Positions 13,501 through 22,200 of a stretch of DNA of 64,000 bases are shown here, piece after piece; position 1 is the first letter of the stretch; every line of letters starts with the position of its first letter. Location: assembly GCA_022457155.1 (NCBI GenBank), contig JAJGOT010000314.1, forward strand, positions 715,501 through 779,500, given 5' to 3'. The position numbers were made by a program, and so were the translations under genes. Source of the stretch: Cladopsammia gracilis (lineage: Eukaryota; Cnidaria; Anthozoa; Scleractinia; Dendrophylliidae). The notes below the pieces were generated by a model. That model made no database searches, had not been told where the DNA came from, and was given only the letters and a program-made list of their open reading frames with translations.

Positions 13501-15367
13501 AATTAATCACAAAACTGGACCATTATTCTTTTAAAGGCCCGGCCAAACGAACACAACATTTCAATGCAACATGTTGCAACATGTTGAATGGTGTTGGATC
13601 AAGTTTGAAAATGGTCAAATTTGATCCAACACCGTCCAACATGTTGCAACAGGGTGGCAAGATGTTGCGTTGAAATGTTGCGTTCGTTTGGCCGGGCCCA
13701 GTTTTGGGTTTTTGAAATTCTCTATTTTCGAATTGCCCATAATACACTTTGTTTGCCCCCCCCCCCCCCCCCCCCCCCCAAATTTTGCATAAACTATTGT
13801 TTGTAAATGCTCTTCGGAGGACTGCATATACCCAAGAGCATTTCAAAACAATAGTTTATGCAAAATTTGGCGGGCAAACAAAGTGTATTATGGGCAATTC
13901 GAAAATAGAGAATGACATCAAGTCCCAGTGACACGGCCCCGTTAAAGTGCCCTGTGATCAAATTTTTTATTTTCATTTTTTTTTTTACATTTTCGTGTAC
14001 AATTAGACTTTTTACTCATCTTGCCAAATTTCAATTCATTACGAACATCAGAAGTCATTTTATTTTAACATTTATTTCCGAGTATTTACGGCCGCCATTA
14101 ATCAACCTTGTTCCAAGGCTTGGTTGCGAATGGGAGAAAGTGACGTCAAAGACTCAAACATACCTCACGGGTTGAAATTATAATAACAATCAGCATAGAA
14201 AATTGCACGAAGAACAAGTCCAAAGTTTTTGTTGCTTTTCGCGTGATTTTCAATACTTATTGTTATTATAATTTCAACCCGTGAGGTATGTTTGAGTCTT
14301 TGACGTCACTTTCTCCCATTCGCAACCAAGCCTTGGAACAAGGTTGATTAATGGCGGCCGTAACTTCTCAAAAATAAATGTTAAAATAATATGACTTCTG
14401 ATGTTCGTAATGAATTGTAATTTGGCAAGAATGAGTAAGAAAATTGTAATTGTACACGAAAATGTAAAAAAATGAAAATCAAAAATTTGATCACAGGGGC
14501 ACTTTAAGTTTGTTTTAGTCAGATAAAGCCTGACTAATTCTATGACTATATTTGTCACTTGAACTGACCTTTTTAAGTTTCGGGCTAAAACAAGTCCTTA
14601 TATATCTGCGGTAGGACTACCAAATTTCAGCCTGAAGGTTCTAAATCCACTTGGTTGCATTTTGTGGGTTTTTACTGTAACTGCTCCTAATATATCCACC
14701 TAAGCCACTCTTCCCCGGAGTCAAAGCTTAAGGCATGTGACTTGAGCTCTTACATGTAAGTCTGTGAATGAAATCTTGATTATCTCAACATTTAACCCTT
14801 CAACTCCCCAGAGGGCGAAACATCAAAATTCAAGAAAAATCCCAAATTTCATTTTGTAAAATATCGGAATGCAAAAGTACTACCAAAGAGGTTTCATTTG
14901 AATGGTTACACCATAGGATTTCGTCCACAAACTCAAAAGTTAGAACAAATGGTACCATGCAAAAGTACTACTGAAGAGGTTTCATTTGAATGGTTACACC
15001 ATAGGATTTCGTCCACAAACTCAAAAGTTAGAACAAATTGTACCATGCAAAAGCACTGCTGAAGAGGTTTCATTTGAATGGTTACACCATAGGATTTCGT
15101 CCACAGACTCAAAAGTTAGAACAAATGGCACCATGCAAAAGTACTGCTGAAGAGGTTTCATTTGAATGGTTACACCATAGGATTTCGTCCACAAACTCAA
15201 AAGTTAGAAGTACACTACATGCCTCTGCCATTTTCTTCTCTCTAGGATCCATGTTTGAGACGCACACAGCAGAACTGGCGCCATCAGTCAGAGAACTTGC
15301 AGAAATGGAGTTTAAGGCGCAGACATCATTCCTTAGCTTACAACATAAGAACTGGATGAAACACTAG
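1556..15367 (+). CDS. DDX1: DDX1-type DEAD-box RNA helicase, copy A (18 exons, 5' part outside window or absent)
   Basis: ATP-dependent RNA helicase of the DDX1 family, known for roles in RNA processing, tRNA-ligase complexes and RNA clearance at DNA breaks. Exons: 1556-1579, 1729-1781, 2042-2102, 3137-3208, 3399-3425, 3883-3972, 4278-4328, 4737-4811, 6620-6679, 8083-8134, 9117-9263, 10255-10346, 10757-10829, 11351-11423, 11683-11725, 12059-12154, 12986-13106, 15246-15367. All introns are GT-AG and all phases join. Motifs in order: PSRELAQQ (Ia), TPGKLDD (Ib), ILDEAD (II, split between exons 5 and 6), SAT (III), AIVFCRTK (IV), [10 protein letters not shown] (V), [11 protein letters not shown] (VI). 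The C-terminal [17 protein letters not shown] and [14 protein letters not shown] segments are typical of DDX1. The 443 codons before the stop match about the last 60% of the roughly 740-residue family length; the SPRY insert, Q motif and P-loop exons are not in the window. Family identification is firm. Confidence 0.95.
2550..2658. repeat. Near-perfect inverted repeat (hairpin) in DDX1 intron 3, copy A
   Basis: Two arms of about 50 bp (2550-2599 and 2608-2658) are reverse complements around a loop of about 8 bp, followed by a poly-T run. Copy B has only the right-arm sequence (about 41,418-41,470). Either A gained an inverted duplication or B lost an arm. Confidence 0.9.
4075..4190. repeat. 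Single copy of the 89-bp intronic repeat family (intron 7, copy A)
   Basis: The stretch with ACCATGCAAAAGTACTGCC, then TTTCATTTAAATTG and GACTCAAAAGTTAGAACTG, resembles the 89-bp units tandemly repeated in the last DDX1 intron. Here it occurs once, and the same single copy is at about 42,885-43,000 in copy B, so it predates the duplication. Confidence 0.75.
4466..4566 (+). mobile_element. tRNA-derived SINE fragment beside a poly-C tract (intron 7, copy A)
   Basis: GGTGCGGTGGTCTAGTGGTT (A-box region) and GGTGATTCGAGCC (B-box region) mark the tRNA-like head of a SINE. The body continues with GCCGTCGTGTTGTTTCC and then stops. A poly-C run of about 20 bases precedes it. The same truncated element is at about 43,303-43,396 in copy B, so it is older than the duplication. 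A full-length relative is at 50,828-51,100. Confidence 0.85.
5835..5980. mobile_element. Short MITE-like element with inverted ends (intron 8, copy A)
   Basis: The ends TAGACCTTTCCCGCATTCC and GGAATGCGAGAAAGGTCTA are imperfect reverse complements enclosing about 110 bp with internal symmetry around GAGGCTGG and CCAGCCTC. No coding capacity. The same element is at 44,649-44,794 in copy B. Confidence 0.7.
6722..6885. mobile_element. 164-bp foldback MITE with TA target duplication (copy A only)
   Basis: The ends TACCTAATTC and GAATTAGGTA are reverse complements, and the stem continues inward (AAGGTTGCTTTGG against CCAAAGCAACCTT; GGTCATTGGTAATTG against CAATTACCAATGACC). It is flanked by TA on each side. 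Copy B (about 45,508-45,515) reads straight through at this point. TA duplication with short inverted ends suggests a Tc1/mariner-type non-autonomous element; the family is inferred. Confidence 0.85.
7069..7704. mobile_element. 636-bp MITE with TA target duplication (copy A only)
   Basis: The inverted ends CCTTATTCGTACTAATTTT and AAAATTAGTACGAATAAGG are flanked by TA at 7067-7068 and 7705-7706. Near both ends there are repeated subterminal TTCGCGAAATTAA-type palindromes; the interior is AT-rich and non-coding. Copy B lacks it, along with adjacent sequence, so a deletion in B cannot be fully excluded. The repeated subterminal motifs could be transposase-binding sites. Confidence 0.8.
8800..9040. 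repeat. Dispersed 230-250 bp repeat (intron 10, copy A)
   Basis: The block runs from ATGATTGGCTACAAAATC through TTTTCCCGCGCTTGG and TGTTGTGATTGGCCGAAG to TTTAGTCTTACGACACTCA. Its reverse complement recurs in intron 13 at about 10,890-11,290, and both recur in copy B (about 46,560-46,820 and 48,620-48,860). It contains several ATTGG (CCAAT-box-like) motifs but no coding frame. Element class unknown. Confidence 0.75.
9598..10105. repeat. 10-bp minisatellite (CTCTCGTCCA type) in intron 11, copy A
   Basis: A run of CTCTCGTCAA and CTCTCGTCCA units is interspersed with a longer module, ATCACGTCGATTGTCGTTAG followed by GTSACGTTTATTCTCGTAGA, that recurs several times. Copy B has the same array in a different arrangement (47,376-47,885). 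The open frames across it are repeat translations. Confidence 0.9.
10890..11300. repeat. Dispersed repeat, inverted relative to the intron 10 copy, interrupted by a hairpin MITE (intron 13, copy A)
   Basis: This is the reverse complement of the family at 8800-9040, recognisable by TGTCGTAAAACCAAAACCAA, CCAATCAGAACTCGGAGC and GCGCGGGAAAACGCG. It is interrupted by the palindromic element at 10,945-11,079, which copy B lacks. Confidence 0.75.
10945..11079. mobile_element. 135-bp palindromic MITE (copy A only)
   Basis: The ends TTGTCCAATACTCTGACAAA and TTTGTCAGAGTATTGGACAA are exact reverse complements, and the pairing continues through TTTATGCATAGCATTGTAT. No coding capacity. Copy B lacks it, but flanking sequence is also missing there, so the target duplication could not be read. 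Confidence 0.85.
13536..13698. mobile_element. 163-bp foldback MITE with GGCCCGGCCAAACG ends (copy A, intact)
   Basis: The ends GGCCCGGCCAAACGAA and TTCGTTTGGCCGGGCC are reverse complements. The interior holds further palindromic segments (CAACATGTTG, TTGGATCAA against TTGATCCAA). In copy B the left half survives (52,018-52,130), but the right arm is replaced by a CATGTTG repeat. The element therefore predates the duplication and decayed in B. Confidence 0.85.
13719..13911. mobile_element. 193-bp foldback element with internal poly-C (copy A only)
   Basis: The left arm TCTCTATTTTCGAATTGCCC and its inward continuation pair with the right arm ending GGGCAATTCGAAAATAGAGA. A run of about 24 C (13,756-13,779) interrupts the left arm, while the right arm has only GGCGGG at that point. 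AT flanks both sides. Copy B has the empty site TTTTTGAAATGACACC near 52,182-52,197. Confidence 0.85.
13946..14503. mobile_element. 558-bp long-arm foldback with TTAA target duplication (copy A only)
   Basis: TTAA flanks both ends (13,942-13,945 and 14,504-14,507). The two arms of roughly 250 bp or more are reverse complements (for example AAGCCTTGGAACAAGGTTGA against TCAACCTTGTTCCAAGGCTT, and TACCTCACGGGTTG against CAACCCGTGAGGTA) around a short centre. Copy B has a single TTAA at the empty site (about 52,222). The TTAA target is the hallmark of piggyBac-type transposition; the family is inferred. Confidence 0.9.
14866..15213. repeat. 89-bp tandem satellite, about four units, in the last DDX1 intron (copy A)
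   Basis: The unit contains GGTTTCATTTGAATGGTTAC, ACCATAGGATTTCGTCCACA and GACTCAAAAGTTAGAACAAA and repeats at spacing 88-89 bp, ending about 30 bp before the terminal exon. Copy B has only about two units (53,060-53,245). An open frame of 109 codons running through it into the last exon is a repeat artefact joined to real coding sequence. Confidence 0.9.
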
Positions 15368-16173
15368 CATACGACTATTTGCTTTTGAATGACTCGTGTG
15401 GAGTATTTTGAAACTAGTGGATCTTTCAAGTTCACCAACAGAATGGTTCATATTTGGAAGGTCAAGCATTTCGGGATGGCAACGAAAGTTCCAACCAATC
15501 TCCTGGCTAGAGGCTATTTTGAGGTGTGCGTTTGGGTTTTGTCGTTCTCCTGTCAGCTCAGTTAAGCGCAAGGTTGATGTGATTGGTATTACTGAACTAA
15601 AATATGATCCAGTGCGGCTGGTAAACTGGTTCAATGTTGTTTTCAAAAAAACTATTTGACTGATTGGAAACATCGCACAATACGACCTTGTAAACCAAAA
15701 GATGCATTGATGCGCAATTCTAGCACTAAATATTACATTAAACAAATAATACAAATAAAGTGGCGTAATATTATTTCAATCCCGTCCATTCTTGTACGCA
15801 CGAATGCAAACTGATTCAATATGTACACATGTACATATTCAATATGTACGCGTTTGCGTAATGAACGGATTATCGGTGACGGAGACAGATATGCAAATGA
15901 GCACTCACTCACTCACGAATGCAAACTGATTCAATATGTACACATGAAATATAGTATTCCGGTAGATGTGTTCTTGTACCCGGGCTGTTCATTGTCACCA
16001 GTCGTGACCAATAGACACTTGATTTCAATTTGCCCTCGCTTCAATTATTCATTTATTACACCACACCCTTATACATTACACCAATTCATCAATTACAGAT
16101 CTAATAACTTAAGTTAGAGCAAAAAAAAAACGTAAAGATGTACAACTGCTTTAAACCCCCTTTTAACACGTTT
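15368..16173. other. Intergenic, no gene recognised
   Basis: This holds the DDX1 3' flank and AT-rich sequence between the convergent genes. A block of about 55 bp (TGCGTAATGAACGGATTATC onward to CACTCACTCACTCAC) at about 15,855-15,917 recurs at 16,388-16,450, bracketing the gene fragment. Short ATTCAATATGTAC repeats are also present. I see no supported coding exon. Confidence 0.6.
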
Positions 16174-16370
16174 ATGTAACAAACAAAAATCCGCGTATAA
16201 CTCGAACCATACTTAAAACATGTTTCCGCTGTCTACCACCCTGTACGAAGCCGTTTCCAACAAGAGTCGTCATCAAAAGTAGGCGCCTTCACTGTTACGC
16301 AGCCCTGTCTATTTGTCCCGGGATGGAGGCCCATCGTTCGTAACCATGATTCCAGAATTATCCTTTTTTA
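16174..16370 (-). pseudogene. Decayed C-terminal fragment of a Tlde1-like (DUF2778) gene, copy A
   Basis: Read on the - strand, this aligns with the C-terminal half of the intact gene at 19,251-19,617. It keeps a readable GLHPGTNRQGCVTV segment holding the His and Gly-Cys of the presumed active site, then DDDSCWKRLR, and after a frame change VVDSGNMF followed by a stop. Upstream it retains a KKDNSG-like piece, but about 25 bp between this and the active-site segment are missing. The N-terminal half is not found. It looks like a local duplicate that decayed before the large duplication, since the same relic is at 54,052-54,241. Confidence 0.75.
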
Positions 16371-17690
16371 ACCCGTGAATAAGCGCATGCGTAATGAACG
16401 GGTTATCGGTGACAGAGACAAATATGCAAATAAGCACTCACTCGCTCACTCCTTCCATCAGCTGTAACAGGGCTGCCACGGTCAGGGAAAAGTCAGGGAA
16501 AAACAAAAATTTTTCAAGGTCAGGGAAAAGTCAGGGAATTTTGCAAAAGGTCAGGGAAAATCTAATTTTTTTGTCAAAGTCAGGGAATTTTGTTTTCAGT
16601 TTGGTGAAGTCAAATGCCGTGCGTTCAAAATCCCATGAAAAATGTAAAGAGATCGAAAATGAAGAGAATATTGATGGTCTGCAAAAGAAGCTGAAGCAAA
16701 TGTAATAGTGGATGTGGCGTATTTGATAATTCGCCTAATGCAAAGTCAGTGAAAATTGTTTTGAGGTCAGTGAAAAGTCAGGGAATTTTTTATGTTCTAA
16801 TGAGTGGCAACCCTGTGTAAACTTAGTGACGTGGTGTTTGTTACGAATGCGTTTTGTAACAAGAATGCGTGAATCCAGCGATAACAATAACTAAATTGTG
16901 CTAAACGAATATAAACAACAAGCTTAAAGGTGTTTCGCTTTTGGAGTCTTTAATGCAACGTTAAAATCGATCTAAAAGGATTTTTCAACCGAGACACGCG
17001 TTGTGATGCGTATCTACCTTGAAGTAATTAAATTTATCCCGTTCCAAGCCAGTGGTCACGGTGGCCGAATGGTGTAAAGCGCAGAATGACAGCCGAAAGG
17101 TCGGTTCAAGTCTCGCTCGTGCCGTCCTTTTTTTTTTTCTTTTTTTTTCTTTTTTTGTTTTCTTTCTTCTTCGGACTGAACATTATGAAAGTGATGAACA
17201 GTATTGTTCTTTCTGCGTTTGTCAAAAATCCTTACGTTTAATTTTAAAAAAAATATTGAACCGTGTCAGTGTGAAAACATACGGTTCACCGCAATATTGC
17301 GTTACGCGTTAGCATTTCTTATTCACGGCTTGGCTCTTAGGAGCCTTTGATCTTTGGGGTACAAAATGAACCAGTCGATACTGTACTTTGAGTTTGTGCA
17401 CCTTTTTCTGCAACATCTTTTCTCTGGGGTTGCTCTCAAAGCAAGAAAGAAACTCCTTATATTATGAATATATGAAAACGCTCTATTGCAGAAGTTGCAA
17501 AGGGACGTGTCAGTAGATCAAAATGGTAAAACAGGATTTTGTTATGGCAAATAATTTGAGGGTTGTTGGTAAAAGAATACATACTATCCTAATTCCGTAT
17601 TCCTGTTACCTAGTCTAAAGTGTCGGCCGCTTTCTTGCCGTACCTCTTGCTGTTACCAACTTATTAATGCTTGGATGCAGCTTGATAACG
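16371..17690. other. Copy A-specific insertion region with short repeats
   Basis: This 1.3 kb has no counterpart in copy B, which carries a different 430-bp insertion at the same interval. Contents: a second copy of the TGCGTAATGAACGGGTTATC block, a cluster of GTCAGGGAAAAGTCAGGGAA repeats (about 16,480-16,790), a tRNA-like sequence with T-rich tail (17,054-17,155) and AT-rich unique DNA. No supported gene. Confidence 0.6.
17054..17126 (+). other. tRNA-like sequence (tRNA pseudogene or SINE head) followed by T-runs
   Basis: GGTGGCCGAATGG resembles an A box and GGTCGGTTCAAGTCTC a B box, at spacing normal for tRNA genes, and TTTT runs follow directly as possible pol III terminators. The head resembles tRNA-Ser or tRNA-Leu, but I could not fold a convincing full cloverleaf with an assigned anticodon. 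It is absent from copy B. I favour a tRNA-derived insertion over a working tRNA gene. Confidence 0.5.
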
Positions 17691-19250
17691 TTAGCAACCA
17701 TGATTTTTTTTTTATTTTTTTATAGCGATTGACCTTAATTTGACAATTGGTGGTTCACGGTTATTTCTTTTCCAAAGTTACTGATCATGGGCATGTCCAC
17801 AGCCAAGATCACTAGTATGCGTGAATCTATTTTTATCATTGCTACCGAGCCTTGGCGAAGACTTTCCTTGGCATTATCACAGATTTACTCGGTACTTAAG
17901 CTTACTTAACACCTTTAATACTGTTATCGAGGTTGGTTGCTCCTTTAAAACACTCCGAACATAAACGTTGGAGTACTTTGTGTGCACAACGAGATCACCT
18001 GGACCAAACCTGGAAGAACTAGTCGGGAACTAGTGCATCCTAAAGAATCACGTGAGAACTTCTAGAAGCGAACTTTTCGTTCCTTTATTGGTGAGACTAC
18101 ACGGCTGCGATCTCCAGTTGATATCCCTAAAAATCCAAGTATTTATTGTTTTAAGGCCCCATTTAGGGTGGGGGGATCTGTACATCCTGTAGCCATTAAA
18201 TAAATTGTATTTCAGGTCTAAATTTCCGTCCATATCCCATATCCTCACTTTTTTATGCCCTTATAAAAATCTCGATTAGTTGATGTTTTTAAATCAAAAC
18301 GGAGAAGTGTGGACTTGATCATCACTTTAAACAAAATGTCGCGTGTTCATCTGACGTTTCTGTGTTATCACAGTTAACTATTGGGTTAATGGGCTGCCCA
18401 GTTTCATGTGCCAAACTCTCTGTAAAAATAAAAACCTTTCAGGCCTTTCAGGCTTTGCCCTTCTTCAGTAGCCTGCGAGCAAGCTATTGGACTCGGGAGG
18501 GGGGAATGAGAAGAAGTCGTTCCTTACCCCCATCGCCCACATTTCGATGTCACTGCAAACGCAATTTGAATGTGTTATAATCATCCGTTGTGCACTTCAC
18601 CATAAAGTTATAAGTAGTAAAATGCCCAATACGCGAAGTATTTCTTGAAGTAAAGTGTTTGTTATATTGCAGTTGTATTGATTGTAACACATTCACATTG
18701 CGTTTGTAGTGACATCGAACGAGTGGTCGCTTTACCAGAGATTACCGTAAAAACAATACAAAAAGTCAAATGTAGTCGCGGTTGCTTTCGTGATATATCA
18801 AACATGAGACTGTGTTTTATCAAAAGATCAAACACTGAGAAGAGAGTTGAAAATACGACGCGCTGAATGAAATACTGTGTCGAATGTTTGATATTACTTC
18901 TCAAACAAAATGATTTTGGGAGAAATTAAGGATGCAAAAATGAGTGTTTCAACTGATTTTAATGAGTGTTTGGATTATTAATGAGTTTGAGAAGAGAGGT
19001 TTCGAAAATAGTGATTTGACTGGAGAAGTTTTGGTAGTTTGGAAAAGTGGTCGTACATGGAGGTTCGACTGTCGTGTTGTTTTAGGTTCATCAAATCATG
19101 ACCAATAGACAGTTAGGTTACATATAGACTGATATTGAACTACCATTGCTTTATTTCATCATTTAATGCACCTCACATTAACAAACCCAATTACAAGTTT
19201 AATACTTGTATGTTATAGCAAAGAACATTAATCATGGCTAACATGATTTA
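17691..19250. other. Intergenic, no gene recognised (copy A)
   Basis: The sequence aligns with copy B about 54,690-56,382, with many substitutions and indels. Copy B carries a short extra block near 55,663-55,850. Several short open frames occur in each copy, but none has family features or matched reading frames in both. This is probably the downstream flank of the - strand Tlde1-like gene. Confidence 0.5.
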
Positions 19251-22200
19251 TCATTTAACAAACAAATATCCACTGTAGCTTGAAAGGTAACCGTTTGAAC
19301 CGCGGTAATACATATTCCCGCTGTCCACTACCCTACGAAGCGACGGCCAACAATTTTCCACCACTGTCACGCAGCCTAAGGTTGATGTTCCAGGATGTAG
19401 GCCCATTCTATTGCGCCCTTTTGCAGTATATTGATGGTAGCCATAGTAACCAGAGTTGTCCTCTTTCTTGGGGTACAGATTGTACCAGTCGATATAGTGT
19501 GTTGGATTAATGCGCCTTTTTCCAATGAGATACTCTCCCAGTGGGGTGGGTCCTCCAAAGCTACTATCACTTGTCTGGGAGGATTCTACTGTATCACAGG
19601 TTGCCGAATCCCTACCCCTGTTATTAAATAACAGTATTACATTTATCACTTCATATTAATGATAGACTACGAGCAGTCTCTCTTTCCCAGCTTAGTCCGT
19701 CGAGCGAGAACCGAAAGAAAAAAACATTAGCCAGAGGCAGGCGCCTGCCTCGCCCCCAATTTCGCGCGGCCATTATCCGCTGGCTAATGTTTTTTTTTTC
19801 GGTTCTCGCTCGACGGACTAAGCTGGGAAAGAGAGACTGCTCGTAGTCTATATTAATGATTGTTTGTCTCGTCACTCACACACGCATTTAATTTTACTTT
19901 GAAAGCTTTTGTTGCAAGATAGTCAACATCGCATTTTCAAAAACATCTTGAATAGCATATTTCCTAGCATAAAGCCACCCAAAATTAGTCGCCTCCCCCA
20001 ATAATCGCCCCTTGTGTGGGAATGGTTGAAATAATAACCCTACCCCCCCCCCTCCCCCCCCTCCCCCTCAGCCTCCTCCTTCTACTTTATACAGCAGAAA
20101 ACCCTGAGTATGGCATAGAGATGGAATCAGATGAGGTATGACTTGTTGAGATCTAGACAATGTTATTAATCAGTTTCAAATAGTGATTGGGAATTTTAGT
20201 AATTTGATGAAATAATGATCAAATAAAAAAATACTTTGGACCCAACCTCTTGCGATCTGATTTGTTTTGTACGCTAATTCTTATGTCAGAACAAGCTCAC
20301 TTTTTATGCCACAAGCGTTTTGAAACTAGCATTAATATACGGCTATAATTAATTCTGTCGTGGAAGAAATCCTATTAAAAGTCTGACCATTTAAATAGCT
20401 GTTATAAATTCAAAGCATTTTCCTGTAATCTCTTAATTAAACTTCAAACATTTTCTGACACTTTTGTTTGGACATATGTTAAAAACGTCGGAAAAAAGCG
20501 TTTCGGATCTTGTTTTTTTTTTAATTAATTTGTTCCAGACACAGTCATGTGGTTTTCAACTTGTGTTTCATTGGGTTTCTTAACTCATCCTGATCCAGCT
20601 GACCAGCCAGATTAGGGTATTCTGGTTGGCTAATAACTAGCTGTCATGTCGTGTCAGTGAACAATAATTTGCATTATCATGGCTCCCACAAGAAAAGAAA
20701 CCGGTCATAAAAAAGAATTCAAAGTGTTTCATGCTTGTTGTCCTTTAGTCATGTTCAAACGGTGAGTAGGCAGTCATCTTTACTGAAGTTGCTGGCCATG
20801 ATAGCCAGCCAGTTGCCATGGTTACCAATGAAAGCCCTGATTACAATTATGAGTTGGAGAAGACAATTTTAGTACCAAATCACATTTCAGCATTTTCTAA
20901 AATGAATGTTCCTATTTAGTTTTGAATTTGTGAAATTATTAGAATCAAATCTCGCTTTATAGACAGTCCTGCTTTTAAAATACACAGACCCCCCATTGCT
21001 AAGGACAGTTTCCTCTATCCCAACGGAATTAAAGTCAAAATAAATTGTTTTCTCTAAAATTACCCTGCTTGTTACAGACACCTCGTTAATACGGACAACA
21101 GCGGTCCCAACAGTGTTAGTATAAATGGGTATGACTGTTTTACAACATAATAATAAATTTAATTATTAATTGACCCGTTCACTAGCTATTTGTACTCGTA
21201 GAGACATACTTTAAAAGCGATTTAACGATAACATCAAATAAGTCAACTGGGACGGGTAAAACCCTAAACTGTGGCCATTCATTTGAAATCTACAAATACA
21301 TACAGGTACATTGTGCTTTAGTTTTTCAATACTTTTTGAAAGGAAATTTCGAATATTTTGCCACTATTAAGACTTTTAAGGGTTAAACTCACTTACTTTG
21401 TGCATGTGATGCTGTTGGAGCTTCTGTAAAAATTACACACCACCGCATTTGAGTTGCTACTTGGTCCCCCTGCAGGACTTAATAATTATGATAAAAAAAA
21501 TATATAAATAGGCTGAAATAAATTACTGAACATAGCATAACAATTACAGAAAGTACCTGGTTTACGTATAGGCTTACTGTTTGTTGCCTTTAAATTCTTT
21601 TACTAGCTTATTCAGAGAAAAAAATTCTACAAGTCTTGTAAAGAGGCCCTGCCAGGGTAAATTCCAACAGGCGACATGACCCAAAAAGTAGCGACAGCAC
21701 GTAAAATGAAATCGCAACAAGAGACAAATATTCATTCAATTTCCAACAGCAACGTAAAACATTGATAAAACACCGACACAAGACATTTTAAAATTCAGAC
21801 AAGCGACATGGGAACCCCTCCCCCCCCCCCCCCCCCCCCCCGGGCAGGGCCTCTGTAAAGACCTGTGAAGCAGTGATAGAGGACAGTATGGCAAAAGTTC
21901 ACTTCAGGTTCTCTTCGAAATGATGTCAAGAATTAAAAATTTAATAATTATGTAACTTCCCTTTTACTTTAATTTACCTTATTTACTTAGGGGAATTAAA
22001 GAGTTTTTATTATAAGTACGCACATACAATATTATTTTCGAAAGAAACCAATTGAAATCAAAAGCACCCGATGAGGCATGTTTGTGGCTATTTGCACTTA
22101 CACATTAGACACTTTGCTCAAACAGAAAGCTGTCAACAATGAAAGCCAGGCAGTGTGTGTCACAAGTTGCAATGCCCCATGTGGAGCAGCTCATGTTTTT

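Noticed and set aside
13912..14558. Frames on both strands inside the TTAA foldback ([20 protein letters not shown])
   Set aside because: The same peptide appears from both arms because the element is an inverted repeat; it has no coding motif.
15038..15367. 109-codon frame ending at the DDX1 stop as a separate gene
   Set aside because: Only 15,246 onward is coding (terminal exon); the upstream part is the 89-bp satellite, with a clear splice acceptor CTCTCTAG at the junction.
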